Shown here in pieces: positions 60,050-64,000 of a stretch of 64,000 nucleotides of DNA. The DNA is from Sipunculus nudus (lineage: Eukaryota; Annelida; Sipuncula; Golfingiida; Sipunculidae): the NCBI GenBank assembly GCA_026874595.1, contig CM049313.1, positions 35,365,159-35,429,158 on the forward strand, in the 5' to 3' direction. The notes under the pieces were generated by a model. It searched no databases. It saw only the letters and a program-made list of their open reading frames with translations, and was not told where the DNA came from. Position 1 is the first letter of the stretch. Each line of letters begins with the position of its first letter. Position numbers and translations under genes: made by a program.

Positions 60050-60055
60050 AATAAA
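60050..60055 (+). promoter_or_regulatory. Polyadenylation signal AATAAA of IPO11
   Basis: A canonical AATAAA starts three bases after the stop codon, followed by TG-rich sequence. If used, the 3'UTR would be only some 20-40 nt. Other AATAAA hexamers occur near 60654 and at 60925-60930, so a longer 3'UTR is equally possible. Confidence 0.5.
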
Positions 60056-60793
60056 CCTGACACTTGAATACATGTGATATTTATATTTATATAAACCTGT
60101 TGTTATCAAAGCTTGCATTGTTAAAAATATCAATTTGAGATGGATGACTCTTCAACCTGACTTTTCTGCTTATGTCTTGGAATATAAGGGACTTAAAATC
60201 TTTATGGTCTGCTACTGAGAGTGTGTAAAATTGAGTCCCCATGTTTTTACTGTAAAGTTCTAATGTGAAATATGACATCAGATACTGTGTTGCCTTTCTG
60301 TCTGCAAGGGGTTAAATTGGTGTTATTGGGGAAATGGCAGTTATTCTGAACAGGAAACCCTCACAAATGAGATGCTCTGTCATCAAGGCCAAAAGATGGA
60401 TATTTAAAGGGGGGGGGGGGATGGTTAAAGGTGTGGGTGTATAGTCTGATATCACAGACAATGTCAGTCTCATTATGCCACCACACTCCACGTTATTATA
60501 AATAATAACAGATCTTGTATGCTACCCGTAAATCAAATATTGCAATTATAAATGTAATCAGATCTTTCAAATTAATGACAATAATGAAAGTAATTTTGAC
60601 TCGTCCAATTTTTACTTGGTTCTTCTTCCAATTTTGCCTACGTATTATATAAAATAAATAATTCATGGAATAGTCGATATACTGTGTGTGGGTAATTGTA
60701 TGGTGAGATCAAGAAAATGGAATCCTCTCAAAACAATGAAAAAGTGAAACTCTCAAAATATCATCCTTGCAAATATGAAGCCAACCCCATTAT

Positions 60794-61076
60794 TTATGGT
60801 AATACCACTTTGCTCCGCAGTGCCATCTGGTGTTCAAACTTGAAATTATATAGATGTTTTAAATACTTCTATTTTACATTGTTAAAATGATAGCTTGAAT
60901 TATATTTCAATTTGATGCAGTGTAAATAAAGCTTAGCTAATTTGTAATATATCCTTTCTTATGAAGACATGACCATTAAAGAACATGTTTGCATAAAAAA
61001 AACATGTCACCCAGGTTAGATGTTTCACAGAGTGAGCACTAGATGGTGCTGATGCGCAGAGGTGGTATTACCATAA
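60794..61076. mobile_element. MITE with about 42-bp inverted repeats
   Basis: TTATGGTAATACCAC at 60794-60808 is perfectly mirrored by GTGGTATTACCATAA at 61062-61076. Weaker mirror similarity continues inward over GCAGTGCCATCTGGTGTTCA / GAGCACTAGATGGTGCTGAT. 283 bp, just downstream of IPO11. Confidence 0.8.
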
Positions 61077-61299
61077 TTTTTATTGGAGGTATATTATTTA
61101 ATCCATTCTGTAATCATATCTGCCTGTGTGCAAGATGCAATAGACATGAACTAGAAATTTAGATGCTCTTCAAAGTTGATGTACTTTAGAAGCACTAATT
61201 GGATATGATATGGCATTGAAAATTTCAGGGAGAATTCGTTAAATTATCAAGGCACAAAAAAAACCTGTATTGAAATGTCTTGCCTTGCCTGATCTTTAG

Positions 61300-62213
61300 C
61301 AATCAATCTTTCTCCGCCATCAATCTGGCAATCCATTTGTCTGTTAATAGGGCACAAATCATATTCTAGTGAACCCAAGGAGGTCCATAAAAAAATCTAT
61401 GGAAAAACAGAAATAAGGTCACTGTGTCCTATATCCTCCGAGCTTTAGTGCTTGTAAGTACCCCCAGAATAATTAAAAATTTGATACAAAAGCTCCAGTA
61501 TCTGAATAAATAATGCATTGCATGCCATGATTCTTTTAGTGATTATTGTTTATGGAGTTTTTCATCATACTGGTGGTGCCATCTGTATTTCTTCAAATTA
61601 TTACACATTTTTTTCCCTATTTTTGAGACCTTCAAATAAAGCAGTCTGTCTGTTAACATGGCATTAACTATAACTGTTAGACCTAAAAACTTCTAACTGT
61701 ACATCCAGGGAGGTCCTAGGCAAATCTCCCTGAAATGAGGTCATGTCGATCTATATTTTGTGAACTACAGGTCAAAAACATGATTTTGAGCACCTTTGAG
61801 TCAGACAGGGCACAGATTGTATCCAGTTGGCCTAGAATTGTCTAGAATTACTTTCAGTCCTCAGTAAATCTCCTTGGAAACCTATAATAAGGTCATGGTG
61901 ACCCATATCCTGCACACTATGAGCCAAAAACATGATTTTGAGCACCCTGAGAGTCAGGTGGGCACAATTTGTATCTGGTAGCCCTAGAATCTCTTAAAGT
62001 AACATTTAGGGAAGTCTTAGGAAAACCTTCATAGAAGCCTTAAATTAGGTCATGGTGACCTATTTTCTTTGAGCTACTGGTCAAAAACATGATTTTAAGC
62101 ACCCAGGCAGTCAGGGCACAAATTGTAGCAGTTGAATGTAGAAAATTCTAACTTACCATAAAGGGAGTTCGCAGAAAAATGTTCTTGGAAACCTTAATAA
62201 GGTCGCTGAACCC
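61300..62213 (+). repeat. Degenerate family A tandem monomers
   Basis: TTGTCTGTTAATAGGGCACA, AAACATGATTTTGAGCACC (three times) and GGTCATGGTGACC phrases. Diverged monomers with a unit near 165 bp in the right half. Confidence 0.7.
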
Positions 62214-63936
62214 TTTTTAGCTCAGCTGACTGAAAGTCATCTGAGCTATAGCGATCACTCTTTGTCCGTCTTCCGTCTGTCCGTCTGTCCGTCCGTTAAC
62301 CAGGCACAAATCGTAACCGCTGGACCTAGAACCTTGTAACTTGGGATTCTGAGTGGTCCATAAAAAATCTCCTTGGAAACCAGAAATTAGGTCTCTGTTA
62401 CCCATATCCTTCGAGCTATGTGGCCCCAAAGTACCCCCCAGAAAAGTCAAAAATTTCATACAAAAACTTCAATATCTCATTAACTACTTGACTGATGGTC
62501 ATGATTTTTGGCATACATATTGATCATGAGATGTTACATCACTTCCTGCAGACTGGTGGCGCCACCTGTATTTTTCGATTTTTTACGAATTTTTTTCTCT
62601 ATTTTTGAGACCTTTAAAAATGTGAACATCTGTTAACAAGGCACAAATCATAAAGACTGGACTTAGAATCTTAATTTTTGACACACTGAGAGGTCCATGA
62701 AAAATCTCCTTGGAAACCAGAAATTAGGTCTCTGTTACCCATATCCTTCGAGCTATGGGGCCCAAAAGTACCCCCCAGAATAGTAAAAAATTTCATACAA
62801 AAACTTCAATATCTCAATAACTATATCACTGATGGTCTTCATTTTTGGCATACATATTGATCATGAGATGTTCTATCAGTTCCTGCAGACTGGTGGCGCC
62901 ACCTGTACTGTTTGATTTTTTACGATTTTTTCCTCTATTTTCGAGACCTTTGAGGATGCTGTCATCTGTTAGCGTGGCACAAATCGTAACGACTGGACCT
63001 AGAATCTTCATTTTCGACACACTGAGAGACCTATGAAAAGTCTCCATGGAAACCAGAAATTAGGTCTCTGTTACCCATATCCTTCGAGCTATGGGGCCCA
63101 AAATTACCCCCCAGAATAGTCAAAAGTTTCATACAAAAACTTCAATATCTCAGTGACTACATCACTGATGGTCATGATTTTCGACATACATATTGATCAT
63201 GAGATGTTTCATCAGTTTGTGCAGACTGGTGGCGCCACCTGTATTTTTCAATGTTCACGAATTGTTTTCTCCATTTTTGAGACCTTTAAGGATGTAGTTA
63301 TCTGTCAACAGGGTACAAATCAGAATGACTGGACCTAGAATCTTCGTTCTTGACACACAGGGAGACCCATGATAAGTCTCCATGGAAACCTGAAATTTGG
63401 TCTCTGTTACCCATATCCTTTGAGCTATGGCACTCCAAAGTACAGCTCAGAATAATGGAAAATTTGACTATGATACAAAAGCTAAAGTATCTGAACAACT
63501 AATGCAGAGATAACCATAATTGTTTGCATGGATATTGATCATGGAGTGTTTCATAAGTTTCTGCAGACTGGTGGCACCACCTGTATTTGTTCGTTTTTTT
63601 TTTTTTACAAATTTTCCGGTATTTTTGAGACCTTTAAAGATATGAACATCTGTTAACAGGGCACAAATCATAAAAACTGGACCAAGAATCTTCATTCTTG
63701 ACACACAGGGAGACCCATGAAAAGTCTCCATGGAAACTTGAAATTAGGTCTCTGTTACCCAATATCTTTAAGCTGTATGGGTCCAAAATACCCCCCCCCC
63801 CTTGAATAATGGAAAATTTGATACAAAAACTGCAGTATTTCAATAACTACAACACTGATGGTCATGATTTTCGGCATACATATTGATCATGAGCTGTTCC
63901 TTCAGTTTCTGCAGACTGGGTGTGCCACCTCTATTT
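62214..63936 (+). mobile_element. HINE-like family A element (3' end not seen)
   Basis: Starts TTTTTAGCTCAGCTGACTGA, with the hairpin partner AAGTCATCTGAGCTATAG and a GTCCGTCTGTCCGTCCG run. About five 340-bp monomers follow. The array is interrupted at about 63936 by another repeat. Confidence 0.8.
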
Positions 63937-64000
63937 GTATCCGCCAAAACGAAGTTTTGCGGATACTATGTTTTTGACCGGGTTCCGCCTCCGCCGCCGC
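63937..64000 (+). mobile_element. Start of another hairpin-ended repeat, cut by the window end
   Basis: GTATCCGC-C-AAAAC-GAA-GTTTT-GCGGATAC is a stem of 13 pairs with a one-base bulge at 63937-63966, followed by a CCGCC-rich run. It breaks a family A monomer, so it looks like a nested insertion. Confidence 0.6.

Overview
The window is eukaryotic nuclear DNA from an invertebrate, most likely a bivalve mollusc. It is AT-rich and CpG-poor, has long introns, and is packed with interspersed repeats whose ends (a terminal hairpin, GTCCGTCCGTC-type starts, GACCCATGGGTC-type ends, inner tandem monomers) resemble the pearl/Helentron-derived repeats of bivalves. The taxon is inferred from repeat style only.

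One protein-coding gene can be supported. It is the importin-11 orthologue (IPO11) on the + strand, in 26 coding exons from the ATG at 12611 to the TGA at 60044-60046. The joined exons keep one open frame of 968 codons plus stop, close to the about 975 residues of vertebrate IPO11, and the phases agree at every junction. Intron 14 is an AT-AC intron with textbook U12 signals. Intron 7 uses a GC donor. Three exons or exon edges have been copied locally: exon 10 (a dead copy 1,366 bp downstream), the acceptor and 5' end of exon 18 (about 4 tandem copies), and the donor and 3' end of exon 23 (25 tandem 45-bp copies).

Layout. 1-780: tail of a tandem repeat array. 780-6500: mostly non-coding, with a MITE, a SINE, a copy of a composite repeat (3358-4556) and one possible minus-strand exon. 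6530-7140: CpG-containing promoter candidate, perhaps bidirectional. 7140-12589: AT-rich sequence and repeat family C, perhaps the 5'UTR intron of IPO11. 12590-60046: IPO11, with introns holding nearly all the mobile DNA. These include a 6.2-kb nested repeat block in intron 1 bounded by 66-bp direct repeats, nested Helentron-like (HINE-like) elements in intron 6, a TRIM-like array with tRNA-like promoter boxes in its LTRs in intron 8, a decayed DIRS-type retrotransposon in intron 11, and a pogo/Tigger transposase relic in intron 19. 60047-64000: 3' flank with a MITE and more HINE-like array, ending in the hairpin of another repeat.

The most unusual signals are the minisatellites grown from splice sites, the U12 AT-AC intron, the TRIM-like element with Pol III-like boxes, and a perfect palindrome (GGTGGCGCCACC) kept in several otherwise different repeat families. 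No database search was run. Family assignments rest on recognised motifs, and repeat boundaries are approximate unless a nested insertion fixes them.
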